Shown here piece by piece: positions 54,479 to 63,306 of a DNA stretch of 64,000 nucleotides. The notes below the pieces were generated by a model, which was given only the letters and a program-made list of their open reading frames with translations, was not told the DNA's origin and ran no database searches. Source of the stretch: Selenihalanaerobacter shriftii (GTDB lineage Bacteria > Bacillota > Halanaerobiia > Halobacteroidales > Acetohalobiaceae); the NCBI RefSeq assembly GCF_900167185.1, contig NZ_FUWM01000011.1:1-64000 (forward strand). Reading direction: 5' to 3'. The position numbers and the translations under genes were made by a program. Every line of letters starts with the position of its first letter. The first letter of the stretch is position 1.

Positions 54479-55087
54479 TTAACTCCATCTCTTATATAAA
54501 TTATGCTCGATCCCTAATCGGTCTAAAATTCTACCTACTACAAAGTTAATTAAATCATCTATACTTTCTGGCTTATTATAAAAACCCGGCATTGGAGGAA
54601 GAATATCTACTCCTAAATTAGCTAACTTTAACATATTCTCTAAATGGATAGCATTTAAAGGTGTCTCCCTAGGAACTAATATTAATTCCCGTTTCTCCTT
54701 TAAAATAACGTCGGCTGAACGCTCTAATAGATTTGAAGATAATCCATGTGCTATTCCAGATAAAGTAGACATGCTACAAGGAACAACTACCATCCCCTCT
54801 GTTTGAAAAGAACCACTAGCTGTAGGAGCACCAATATTCTCATTATCTAAATAAGTAATAGTTTCATCATCCTTATCATAACCCAAACTATGCCGAATAT
54901 TCTCAGCAATCTCTCTTCTTTCCTCGCCTAACTCTATTTCTAACTCATCTCCCCAAACTCTTCGGCCTGGTTTGCTGATTATTAAATAAATTTTATGTCC
55001 TTGAGCTGCTATCTCCTCTATGAGGCGTTTAGCATATATACTACCACTGGCTCCTGTAATTCCAATTACATATTTCTTCAATTCCAT
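54479..55087 (-). CDS. ubiX: UbiX-like flavin prenyltransferase
   Basis: 202 residues. Starts KKYVIGITGASGSIYAKRLI, the flavin-binding UbiX N-terminus, and has VVPCSMSTLSGIAHGLSSNL and LVPRETPLNAIHLENML. It makes prenylated FMN, the cofactor of UbiD-type decarboxylases, and so serves mqnL at the other end of the operon (in futalosine nomenclature sometimes MqnM). Last gene of the menaquinone operon. Confidence 0.93.
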   Translation of the reverse strand: MELKKYVIGITGASGSIYAKRLIEEIAAQGHKIYLIISKPGRRVWGDELEIELGEERREIAENIRHSLGYDKDDETITYLDNENIGAPTASGSFQTEGMVVVPCSMSTLSGIAHGLSSNLLERSADVILKEKRELILVPRETPLNAIHLENMLKLANLGVDILPPMPGFYNKPESIDDLINFVVGRILDRLGIEHNLYKRWS

Positions 55088-55097
55088 AGCCCCCTAA

Positions 55098-56444
55098 TTA
55101 TAATCCCATTATCTTCTGCTGTAAGTTCTTGAATTCAAATATCATCTCTTCTTTTGCAACATCTAAAAATTCTCCTTGATCATAGAGAACCTCTCCTCCA
55201 ATCATAGTAAAGGCTATATCTCTACTAGAAGCTGTATAAGCTAAAGCAGAATAAGGATTATAAACCGGTTGATTAGCAAAGTTACTAATCTTAACTGCGG
55301 TTAAGTCTGCCTGTTTTCCTGGTTCTAAACTCCCTACCTTATCTTCTAACCCTAAAGCTTTAGCCCCATTAATAGTTGTCATCTTGACTAACTCTTTAGC
55401 CGTTACAATACTAGCTTCTCTATCTTTTGCTCTCTGTAATAATAATCCAAACTCCATTTCTGAAAATAAATCCAATGAATTATTGCTGGCTGCACTATCT
55501 GTTCCTAATCCAACCAATACTCCAGCATCTAACATAGCTGATAAATCAGCTATTCCAGCGCCTAGCTTAGCATTACTCTTTGGACAGTATGCCGCTTTAA
55601 CATCTAATTCATTTAGTATTTCGATTTCCTCTGGATCGGTCTGTACTAAATGTACAGCTAAAAATCTATCATTTAAGATTCCTAAATCATTTAAATATCT
55701 AACTGCTGGAATTCCTGGAGGATCCCAATGTATATTGCTCCAACCTACTGCTTCTCGATAAGTAGTAGCAAACGGGCCTGTCCCATCTATTAAAAAATCT
55801 ATTTCTTCTTCTGTTTCAGCTACATGCATACAGAGAGGAATATCTTCACTTTGAGAAACATCAGCCACCTCTTGTAATAATCTCCTAGAGACAGAATAAG
55901 GAGCATGTGGTGATAAACCTACTTCCAATCTATTACTTGCTTTAGCCTTTAATTCATTATACCTCTTCTTGATATTTAATAAGTTAGCCTCTAATTGCTC
56001 ATCATCCATACCAAAGACCTCTTGATAAATAATACCTCTCAATTTCATTTCAGAGGCCGCCTGTAAGGAAGCACCAGTCGCTGTCGTATCAGCAATAGTC
56101 GTTACTCCTGCTGCTAACAGCTCTAAAGCACCTAGTTTAGCAGAAAGAAGTACTTCATCATACTCTAAAGCTCTACTCTTTTGAACTAAATTACTAATCC
56201 AAGGTAAGAAAGGTAGATTATCATTCTCTCCTCTCAAAATGGTATAATCAAGATGAGTATGTAGATTAATTAAACCAGGCAATAAGATAGCTTCACCTAA
56301 ATCTCGAACTTCTTCTTTCGGATAATTAGCTAATACTTCTTCTTTAAAACCTACAGCTTCAATCTCTTCATCATTAATTACTACTGCCCCTGGACTTATA
56401 GGCTCAGCACTTATGGGTAATACCCATTTAGCCGTTAAAATCAT
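55098..56444 (-). CDS. Amidohydrolase, probable aminodeoxyfutalosine deaminase
   Basis: 448 residues, metal-dependent deaminase of the ATZ/TRZ-MtaD family: LINLHTHLDYTIL (first two His ligands), GLSPHAPYSVS, CMHVAETEEEI and GLGTDSAASNN (Asp). Placed between mqnC and ubiX, it most likely deaminates 6-amino-6-deoxyfutalosine to futalosine. By sequence alone it could be an S-adenosylhomocysteine/methylthioadenosine deaminase; the operon context decides for the futalosine role. A futalosine hydrolase (MqnB) would then be needed and is not in the window. Confidence 0.8.
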   Translation of the reverse strand: MILTAKWVLPISAEPISPGAVVINDEEIEAVGFKEEVLANYPKEEVRDLGEAILLPGLINLHTHLDYTILRGENDNLPFLPWISNLVQKSRALEYDEVLLSAKLGALELLAAGVTTIADTTATGASLQAASEMKLRGIIYQEVFGMDDEQLEANLLNIKKRYNELKAKASNRLEVGLSPHAPYSVSRRLLQEVADVSQSEDIPLCMHVAETEEEIDFLIDGTGPFATTYREAVGWSNIHWDPPGIPAVRYLNDLGILNDRFLAVHLVQTDPEEIEILNELDVKAAYCPKSNAKLGAGIADLSAMLDAGVLVGLGTDSAASNNSLDLFSEMEFGLLLQRAKDREASIVTAKELVKMTTINGAKALGLEDKVGSLEPGKQADLTAVKISNFANQPVYNPYSALAYTASSRDIAFTMIGGEVLYDQGEFLDVAKEEMIFEFKNLQQKIMGL

Positions 56445-56480
56445 ATTACCTCTCCTTATTTTATCTAAAGATATCTCTAT

Positions 56481-57560
56481 TTAAAATTCTCTTAACTCAT
56501 TATATAAAGTATCGCGTTGTACCGGCTGTCGACCAGTATCCTTAATTAGTTCAACTATTCTTTCTAATGGTACTCGATAAGATGTCCCAGCTGCTTTTAC
56601 CACATTTTCTTCAATCATGGTACTACCGAAATCATTAACCCCAAAATCTAAAGATATTTGAGCTATTTTTGCTCCTTGAGTTACCCAAGAAGCTTGAATG
56701 CTAGGAATATTATCTAATACAATTCTAGATACTGCTACCATCTTTAAGTATTCAAATCCAGTAGCACCCATCACTTCTAGGTCATCCTCTAACTGGGTAT
56801 TACTCGGTTGGAAGGTCCAAGGAATAAAAGCAGTAAATCCACCGGTCTCATCTTGTAAATCTCTAACTTTAATTAAATGTGCAATTCTATCTTCTAAAGT
56901 CTCTACATTTCCAAACATCATAGTGACCGTACTCTTCATTCTTATTTCATGAGCAGTTCGCATTACCTCTAACCACTCACTAGAACTAATCTTATTAGGA
57001 CTAATCTTCTTTCGTACCTTATCCACTAAAATTTCTGCACCGCCTCCAGGTAATGAGGCTAAACCGGCTTCATTTAATTCTTCTAAAGTCTCTTTAATAG
57101 ATAAGTCAGACTGTTTGGCGATATGTATTATCTCCGGTGGTGATAAAGAGTGAATATGAATATCAAATCTTTCTTTAATAGCTTTGAAAAGATCAACATA
57201 ATATTCTAAAGTTAATTCAGGATGCAGACCACCCTGCATTAATATCTGCGTTCCATCTAAATCTATAGTCTCTTGAATCTTACGAAAGATTTCATCTCGA
57301 TCTAAAATATAAGATTCTTCATCCCCTTGTTGACGATAGAAAGCACAAAAATCACATTCTGCTTCACAGACATTTGTATAATTGATATTACGGTCAATAG
57401 CAAAAGTTACTTTATTATCAGGATGTAATCTTTCTCTAATTTGATTAGCTACCTTTCCAATAGGGAGTAATTCATTACTGGCTAGTAACTTCACTCCTTC
57501 ATCTAGAGTAACTCTTTTACCTGCTTGGGCTTTCAGTAATATCTCTTTAACCTCTTTCAT
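56481..57560 (-). CDS. mqnC: Cyclic dehypoxanthinyl futalosine synthase (radical SAM)
   Basis: About 359 residues. Radical SAM motif CEAECDFCAFYR preceded by RNINYTNV, then ILMQGGLHPELTLEYY, SLPGGGAEIL and SWVTQGAKIAQISLDFG. ILMQGGLHP and WVTQG separate MqnC from MqnE. It cyclises dehypoxanthine futalosine. The frame may start at a GTG (57569) or an ATG three codons on (57560), the latter preceded by GGGGTGA; both overlap the mqnA end. Confidence 0.92.
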   Translation of the reverse strand: MKEVKEILLKAQAGKRVTLDEGVKLLASNELLPIGKVANQIRERLHPDNKVTFAIDRNINYTNVCEAECDFCAFYRQQGDEESYILDRDEIFRKIQETIDLDGTQILMQGGLHPELTLEYYVDLFKAIKERFDIHIHSLSPPEIIHIAKQSDLSIKETLEELNEAGLASLPGGGAEILVDKVRKKISPNKISSSEWLEVMRTAHEIRMKSTVTMMFGNVETLEDRIAHLIKVRDLQDETGGFTAFIPWTFQPSNTQLEDDLEVMGATGFEYLKMVAVSRIVLDNIPSIQASWVTQGAKIAQISLDFGVNDFGSTMIEENVVKAAGTSYRVPLERIVELIKDTGRQPVQRDTLYNELREF

Positions 57561-58395
57561 TACCTTCACCCCAAATATTTAATTCAGGTTTCTCTTCCAC
57601 TAATTCTAGCTCATAAGCGTCAGTAAAATACTTCATTACTCCTTCCTGATAACTCTCATTAAAATCATATCTTAAACTTTCAAAGTATCTCAATGCTATT
57701 TCCCGAGGAATATCCATCTCTTTAGCAGCTCTATCAGCCAATAATTCAAATTCTTGTAAACCTAACTTTTTAGATTTTAATAATTTATCACTAATTTCAT
57801 CAACCAATTCAGGATTCTTTTCAGCAAATTCTTTTCTAATTACCCAGATAGCATAAACCATCTTCAATCCAGTGAATCCCTTCCAAGCTCTTCCTAGGTC
57901 AGTTATATTTAAATTAGAATTAAGATTTTCCACATATCCATCTAAAGCAGGATCACCAATTAATAAGGCTGCATCCGCCACATCTAACATATGATCTAAA
58001 TCTTGTTCACAAGTAATATATTCAACATCCACTTGATAATAACGTTTTAAGAGTATTTTAAGTAATGCTACTGTAGTCCGAGAATCTTTAGGTAAAGCCA
58101 CTACCTTACCATTAAGTTCTTCAATCTCTAGCTCACTAAATAGAAAAAGACTTCCCACTGGACCATCAGATGCAATGGCCAAATCCGGTAGAATATAACA
58201 ATCATCAAAATTTCGAGCATATTCAATTGCTGATATCGGCGTAATATCAATTTCGCCACGTAAGAACATTTCATTTAATTCTGCTGGTGGTCCGGCAGTA
58301 ATATCAGCATTTATATCGATCTTTTTATAATCAACACCATAATGTACCGGCCAACAATTAATATACTCAACAATCCCTAATTGTAATTTTTCCAT
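57547..58395 (-). CDS. mqnA: Chorismate dehydratase
   Basis: 282 residues. The MqnA/MqnD periplasmic-binding-like fold with GIVEYINCWPVHYG, DITPISAIEYARN, SDGPVGSLFLFS and LPKDSRTTVALLKI. It removes water from chorismate to give 3-enolpyruvylbenzoate, the first step. The N-terminal YINCWP and ITPISAIEYA favour MqnA over MqnD. It shares one base with mqnE and overlaps mqnC by 14-23 bases. Confidence 0.9.
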   Translation of the reverse strand: MEKLQLGIVEYINCWPVHYGVDYKKIDINADITAGPPAELNEMFLRGEIDITPISAIEYARNFDDCYILPDLAIASDGPVGSLFLFSELEIEELNGKVVALPKDSRTTVALLKILLKRYYQVDVEYITCEQDLDHMLDVADAALLIGDPALDGYVENLNSNLNITDLGRAWKGFTGLKMVYAIWVIRKEFAEKNPELVDEISDKLLKSKKLGLQEFELLADRAAKEMDIPREIALRYFESLRYDFNESYQEGVMKYFTDAYELELVEEKPELNIWGEGNERG

Positions 58396-59498
58396 TATTT
58401 ATTCACTCTCCCAACTCTATTATATACAGTATCTCTTTCAACTGGAATTCGACCAGCCTTCTTAATCATATTGACTATTTCTGTTCGGGTTAACCCTTGG
58501 CTTGTCTCAGCTCCAGCAGCATGAGTAATCTTCTCTTCAACTACAGTTCCATCTAAATCATTTACGCCAAAACCTAATGAAACTTGGGCTAACTTAGTGC
58601 CTAACATAATCCAGAATGCTTTAATATGATCAAAGTTATCTAACATCAATCGCGCAACAGCTAATACTTTCAAGTCATCATATCCAGTAGTTGGAGTTAT
58701 ATCATCTAATTCAGTATTTTCTGGATGGAAAGCTAACGGAATAAATGTTAAAAAACCGCCTGTCTTATCTTGAAGTTCTCTTAATTTTATCAAGTGATCA
58801 ATTCGCTCTTCAGATGTTTCAATATGGCCATATAACATCGTTGCATTAGTTTTAATTCCTAAATTATGTGCTTGCTCCATTACTGATAACCATTCTTCAC
58901 CGCTAATTTTATTCTCACAGACCTGCTCTCTAACTCGAGGACTAAATACTTCTGCTCCCCCACCAGGAATAGAATCTAAACCTGCTGCTTTTAATCGTTC
59001 TAACGTCTCTTTGACATTAAGCTCTGCTTGTTCGGCTAAATAAGCTATTTCAACTGCAGTAAAACCTTGAACATATGTATCAGGTCGTTTCTCTTTAGCT
59101 AGCTTTAACATATCCTCAAAATATTCTAATGGAAGATCATGATGACAGCCCCCTACAATATGCAGCTCTGAAATTCCTTCAGGTGATTCATCTATTGCTT
59201 TAGCAACTTCCTTTAAGTTCATAGTATAAGCATCTTCTTCTTCTGGTTCTTTTCCAAAAGCACAGAATTTACATTGAACTTCACAGACATTAGTGTGATT
59301 AATATGACGATTATTTATGAAATAAACTTCATCTCCGCATTTTCTCTTCCGTACATAATCAGCCAAATAGCCGATAGTCAATAAGTCATTACTCTTCATC
59401 AATTTAATTCCATCTTCTCTATTCAATCTTTCTCCTGCTAATACTTTCTCTTTAATATCAGCTAATTCTGAATCGATAAATAATTCTTCCATATTCAT
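58395..59498 (-). CDS. mqnE: Aminofutalosine synthase (radical SAM)
   Basis: 367 residues. Radical SAM motif CEVQCKFCAFGK after RHINHTNV, then LHIVGGCHHDLPLEYFEDML, IPLAFHPENTEL and AAGAETSQGLT. HIVGGCHHDLP is the MqnE signature. It couples 3-enolpyruvylbenzoate with SAM to form aminodeoxyfutalosine. Paralogous to mqnC in the same operon. Confidence 0.93.
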   Translation of the reverse strand: MNMEELFIDSELADIKEKVLAGERLNREDGIKLMKSNDLLTIGYLADYVRKRKCGDEVYFINNRHINHTNVCEVQCKFCAFGKEPEEEDAYTMNLKEVAKAIDESPEGISELHIVGGCHHDLPLEYFEDMLKLAKEKRPDTYVQGFTAVEIAYLAEQAELNVKETLERLKAAGLDSIPGGGAEVFSPRVREQVCENKISGEEWLSVMEQAHNLGIKTNATMLYGHIETSEERIDHLIKLRELQDKTGGFLTFIPLAFHPENTELDDITPTTGYDDLKVLAVARLMLDNFDHIKAFWIMLGTKLAQVSLGFGVNDLDGTVVEEKITHAAGAETSQGLTRTEIVNMIKKAGRIPVERDTVYNRVGRVNK

Positions 59499-59566
59499 TC
59501 ACTCCTTTGTAGTGTCGTACAAATTATTTGATAGTTAACACTCACACTAACCACTCACACTTAATA

Positions 59567-60418
59567 CTACTTAAAAAGATAATCAGCCAAAGTAAAAATA
59601 AAGATAGTAATACTGACTATACTATTAATATTAAAGAAAGCAAATTTGACTTTATCAAAATCTGATTTAACCAAGGTATTCTCCTTATAAAGAAGCAACC
59701 CTACAATTGCTATTCCTATAGCATATAACCAACCTAAGGTTAGGTATTTTCCAATAAATGCAAATAACAAAAACGTAATTGTATGGAATGCTACTGTAAT
59801 TCGTAATGATCTTTCCAATCCAAATTTAACTGGGATAGAATAAAGACCATGTTCACGATCGAATTCTAAATCTTGTATAGCATAAATAATATCGAATCCT
59901 GCCACCCAAAACATTACTGCTATCCCTACTAAGATCGGTGCCAATGAAATCTCACCAGTAACCCCAACCCAACTTCCTACAGGAGCCATGCCTAAGGTAA
60001 ACCCTAACACCAAATGACAAAGCCAAGTAAATCTCTTGGTATACGAATAAAAGATTAATAAAAAGACTGCTAACGGTGATAATTTAAATGCTAAAGGATT
60101 CAACTGCCATGCAGCAACTAATAATAACGCTAAAGAAAAAACAATAAACAGAATAACCTCAATCTTAGATAATAAATTTTGAGGTAAAACCCTACTTTCA
60201 GTTCTAGGATTAGCAGCATCTACTTTCCAATCTAATAAACGATTCCAAGCCATGGCTGCACTCCGTGCTCCAACCATGGCTAAAGTAATCCATAAAACCT
60301 TACTCCAGCTAGGAATCCCCTCCGCTGCTAAGATAGCACCCATATAAGCAAAAGGTAAAGCAAAAATAGTATGTTCAAATTTAATCAATTTCATGATTAG
60401 TTTAATCTTCAAAGCCAT
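59567..60418 (-). CDS. mqnP: UbiA-family prenyltransferase of menaquinone synthesis
   Basis: 283 residues, eight or nine membrane helices. First aspartate motif N59-R-LLD63-WKVD67 with ANPRTESR, second DLEFDREHGLYSIP. It attaches the polyprenyl chain (from the synthase at 12950-13966) to the naphthoate ring. Overlaps the mqnL end by 17 bases. Confidence 0.9.
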   Translation of the reverse strand: MALKIKLIMKLIKFEHTIFALPFAYMGAILAAEGIPSWSKVLWITLAMVGARSAAMAWNRLLDWKVDAANPRTESRVLPQNLLSKIEVILFIVFSLALLLVAAWQLNPLAFKLSPLAVFLLIFYSYTKRFTWLCHLVLGFTLGMAPVGSWVGVTGEISLAPILVGIAVMFWVAGFDIIYAIQDLEFDREHGLYSIPVKFGLERSLRITVAFHTITFLLFAFIGKYLTLGWLYAIGIAIVGLLLYKENTLVKSDFDKVKFAFFNINSIVSITIFIFTLADYLFK

Positions 60419-61853
60419 ATTCCTCCCATTTCCGATCTACCAACTCTTTAATATCAGAACTCATTTCTATTTCATTAGGCCATTCTCTAGTATGTCCTTC
60501 TCCTGGCCAAGCCTTAGTAGCATCAATGCCTAATTTAGAACCATAATTAGGCCGAGGTGAAGCATGATCTAAAATATCTAAAGGACCTTTTACAACTGTT
60601 AAATCTCGTTCAGCATCTATATTATTAAACACCTTCCAGGCAACTTCAGATAGATTCTGAACATCCACATCTTTATCAACTATAACTACCATTTTAGTAA
60701 ACATCATCTGACCTAATCCCCAGATAGCATTCATTACCTTTTGAGCATGTCCAGGATATTTTTTATCAATAGAAAGAATAGCACAATTATGAAAGACTCC
60801 TTCTAAAGGCAGATTCATATCTACTACCTCTGGTAGTTGTAGCTTTAATAATGGCAAAAAGATTCTTTCAGTTGCTTTAGCCATATAACAATCTTCCATA
60901 GGTGGTTTACCAACAATAGTTGTTGGATAAATAGCATCTTTTCTATGTGTAATACAAGTTACATGGAAAACCGGATACTCATCAGCTAAAGAATAATATC
61001 CTGTATGATCACCAAAAGGACCTTCAGTTTGCCTTTCTTGTGGATCAACATATCCTTCAATAATTATTTCTGCATTAGCAGGCACTTTAATATCTACAGT
61101 CTTACATTTAACCATATCTACTGGTTCTTGACGTAAAAAACCTGCAAATAACATCTCTCCAATCTGTTTTGGTAAAGGAGCTGTTGCAGAATAGATAGTA
61201 GCTGGATCTCCTCCTAAAGCAACGGCAACCTCCATTCTTTCCTCCTGAGATTCATGAGTTCGATAAGTGTCCGCTCCATCTTTATGAAGATGCCAATGCA
61301 TACCAGTAGTCTTTTCATCATATACATGTAGTCTATACATCCCAGCATTAGGAATTCCACTCTCTGGATCTTTAGTAAAGACCAATGGTAAAGTAATAAA
61401 TTTGCCCCCATCTTCTGGCCAACATTTTAAAATTGGCAATTCTGATAAATCAGGATTCTTCTTAACTACTTGTTGACAAGCAGCTTTTTTAACAGTCTTA
61501 GGAAAATAATCAGCAAGTTCTTTTAATTTTGGTAAAGCTTTTAACTTACTGAAAAAACCTTGATTCTTAGGATCAGGAAACTCTAATACCTCCATAATTC
61601 GTTCTCCAATATCATCTAGATCATTAACTTCTAATGATAATTCCATTCTTTTATAAGAACCAAAAGTATTAATTAATACTGGAAAATCTGAACCTTTTAC
61701 ATTTTCAAATAATAAAGCCGGTCCTGCTTCTTTAGAAATTCGATCTGTAATTTCAGTTATTTCTAAATCAGAACTTACTTCAGTTGTAATTCGCTTTAAT
61801 AATCCTTTGCGCTCTAATAAGTCAACGAATTCTCTTAGATCTTGATATGCCAT
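60402..61853 (-). CDS. mqnL: UbiD-family decarboxylase of menaquinone synthesis
   Basis: 483 residues, full-length UbiD. Contains the prFMN/metal-binding stretches MYRLHVYDEKTTGMHWHLHK and EGPFGDHTGYYSLADEYPVF with the catalytic E-R-E type residues, and MMFTKMVVIVDKDVDV. It removes the ring carboxyl of the naphthoate intermediate, using prenyl-FMN from UbiX encoded at the operon end. First gene of the operon. Confidence 0.9.
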   Translation of the reverse strand: MAYQDLREFVDLLERKGLLKRITTEVSSDLEITEITDRISKEAGPALLFENVKGSDFPVLINTFGSYKRMELSLEVNDLDDIGERIMEVLEFPDPKNQGFFSKLKALPKLKELADYFPKTVKKAACQQVVKKNPDLSELPILKCWPEDGGKFITLPLVFTKDPESGIPNAGMYRLHVYDEKTTGMHWHLHKDGADTYRTHESQEERMEVAVALGGDPATIYSATAPLPKQIGEMLFAGFLRQEPVDMVKCKTVDIKVPANAEIIIEGYVDPQERQTEGPFGDHTGYYSLADEYPVFHVTCITHRKDAIYPTTIVGKPPMEDCYMAKATERIFLPLLKLQLPEVVDMNLPLEGVFHNCAILSIDKKYPGHAQKVMNAIWGLGQMMFTKMVVIVDKDVDVQNLSEVAWKVFNNIDAERDLTVVKGPLDILDHASPRPNYGSKLGIDATKAWPGEGHTREWPNEIEMSSDIKELVDRKWEEYGFED

Positions 61854-62030
61854 CTTTTATCTACCTTCTTTCTTTTTATTTGTTCTGTTTTTTTACAATT
61901 AATATTACATTTATATCCTTTGTTAATGAGAATAACTCTAGAATTATAAGTAACATTTCTATAATTTCCTTTAACTTACTCTACATTAATATATTTTACA
62001 TTGATAAGAAAAATCCTCTTTTTAAATAGG

Positions 62031-62056
62031 AAAAACCCAAGTACTAAACTTGGGTT
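62031..62056 (-). terminator. Rho-independent terminator of the flavin reductase gene
   Basis: AAACCCAAGT / ACTTGGGTTT (10-bp stem) followed on the minus strand by TTCCTATTTAAAAAG. It starts 10 bases after the stop codon at 62066. Confidence 0.85.
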
Positions 62057-62065
62057 TATTAAATA

Positions 62066-62554
62066 TTATTTTAATTTTTGATACTCATTATTGCTATATA
62101 GTAAAGCATGAGTAGACTTATAATTTTTAGCTACATGTACTTCTTTGACTTCGCCAAAAAACCAATCACAGTTACCAATCCTATCCTCTTTAATTACTTT
62201 ACATTCAATATTAACTGGACATTCTGCAATTAATTGTCCATTAACCTTTTCTGCCCTTTTAGATGTTAAACCAGTTTCTAAAAATTTATCAAAATTCTTA
62301 CCAGAGTTATTACCACAAAATTTAACCTCATTTACTAACTCTACTGTTGGTATATTAACCACAAACTCTTTTCTCTCCTTAATCAATTCATGTGAATAAT
62401 TATCAGGACATATCCCAATTCCAATAATTGGAGGGTTAAAAGAAAAGAATTGTACAAAATCTAGAGTAATAATATTATTGCCTATAGTAGCTAAAACTAC
62501 AGGGAAATATGGAAATATTTCTTTAATTCTTTCTATAGGATACTTATTCTTCAC
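62066..62554 (-). CDS. Flavin reductase / flavoredoxin-like protein
   Basis: 162 residues, FMN-binding split barrel: PVVLATIGNNIITLDFVQFF at the N-terminus, NPPIIGIGICPDNYSHELI, EFVVNIPTVELVNEVKFCG with the conserved NSGK, and FFGEVKEVHVAKNY. Flavoredoxins of anaerobes reduce FMN or serve as electron carriers. Own promoter and terminator, so a single-gene unit. Confidence 0.85.
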   Translation of the reverse strand: MKNKYPIERIKEIFPYFPVVLATIGNNIITLDFVQFFSFNPPIIGIGICPDNYSHELIKERKEFVVNIPTVELVNEVKFCGNNSGKNFDKFLETGLTSKRAEKVNGQLIAECPVNIECKVIKEDRIGNCDWFFGEVKEVHVAKNYKSTHALLYSNNEYQKLK

Positions 62555-62662
62555 TAAAACTCACCTTTCTTCAACTAGTACTTAGAGTGTTTCGATTTTC
62601 TCAATAAAAACTTTATTAAGTTAGCTATATTAAAAGATATCAAATATTACTGCTTGATTATA

Positions 62663-62691
62663 ATTATAACTAGTGTAAACCTCAATGTCAA
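62663..62691 (-). promoter_or_regulatory. Consensus sigma-A promoter of the flavin reductase gene
   Basis: Perfect TTGACA (62691-62686), 17-base spacer, perfect TATAAT (62668-62663) on the minus strand, about 110 bases before the start codon at 62554. Confidence 0.85.
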
Positions 62692-62722
62692 AATCACCAG
62701 AATTGACACTAATCAGATATGA

Positions 62723-63304
62723 CTATAATAAATTATTAATAAATTTTAATACATCTTTCTTGCCTCCACTACTTTTTGCAGAAAAGTAAGTGAATGGAGT
62801 ATCTGGTTCTAATTGTAATTTTTCAAATATCTTCTTACGATTAGGTTTCCTTTGACTATTAGATAACTTATCAACTTTTGTTCCTACTACTAAATGTGGT
62901 ACTTCCATCTGTAATAGCCATTCATACATCATTAAATCATCATCAGTTGGTTTATGTCTAGCATCTACAATTAAAATTACGCCTTCTAAATTTCTTCGTT
63001 TAAATAAATATCCTTCTATCATTGTTGCCCATTCATCTTTTACTTCATCAGGCACTCGAGCAAATCCATATCCAGGCAGATCAACAAAATAGAATGTATT
63101 ATCAACTTGATAAAAATTTAGTGTCTGTGTCTTTCCAGGTTTTGAGCTAGTAAAAGCTAAATTCTTTCGATTTATTATTTTATTAATTAATGATGATTTC
63201 CCAACATTAGACTTGCCAGCTAAAGCAATCTCTGGCAAGTCATGTCGAGGATAACCTTCTCTTTTAGCAGCACTAGCAATATACTCTGAATTACTTAAAT
63301 TCAT
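62723..63304 (-). CDS. engB: Ribosome biogenesis GTPase EngB (YsxC/YihA)
   Basis: 193 residues, standard length. G1 ALAGKSNVGKSSLIN, G2/G3 TSSKPGKTQT and VDLPGYGFA, G4 VGTKVDKLSN, G5 FSAKSSGG. Needed for 50S subunit assembly. Two bases after lon, the common lon-engB order of Firmicutes. Confidence 0.96.
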   Translation of the reverse strand: MNLSNSEYIASAAKREGYPRHDLPEIALAGKSNVGKSSLINKIINRKNLAFTSSKPGKTQTLNFYQVDNTFYFVDLPGYGFARVPDEVKDEWATMIEGYLFKRRNLEGVILIVDARHKPTDDDLMMYEWLLQMEVPHLVVGTKVDKLSNSQRKPNRKKIFEKLQLEPDTPFTYFSAKSSGGKKDVLKFINNLL

Positions 63305-63306
63305 AA

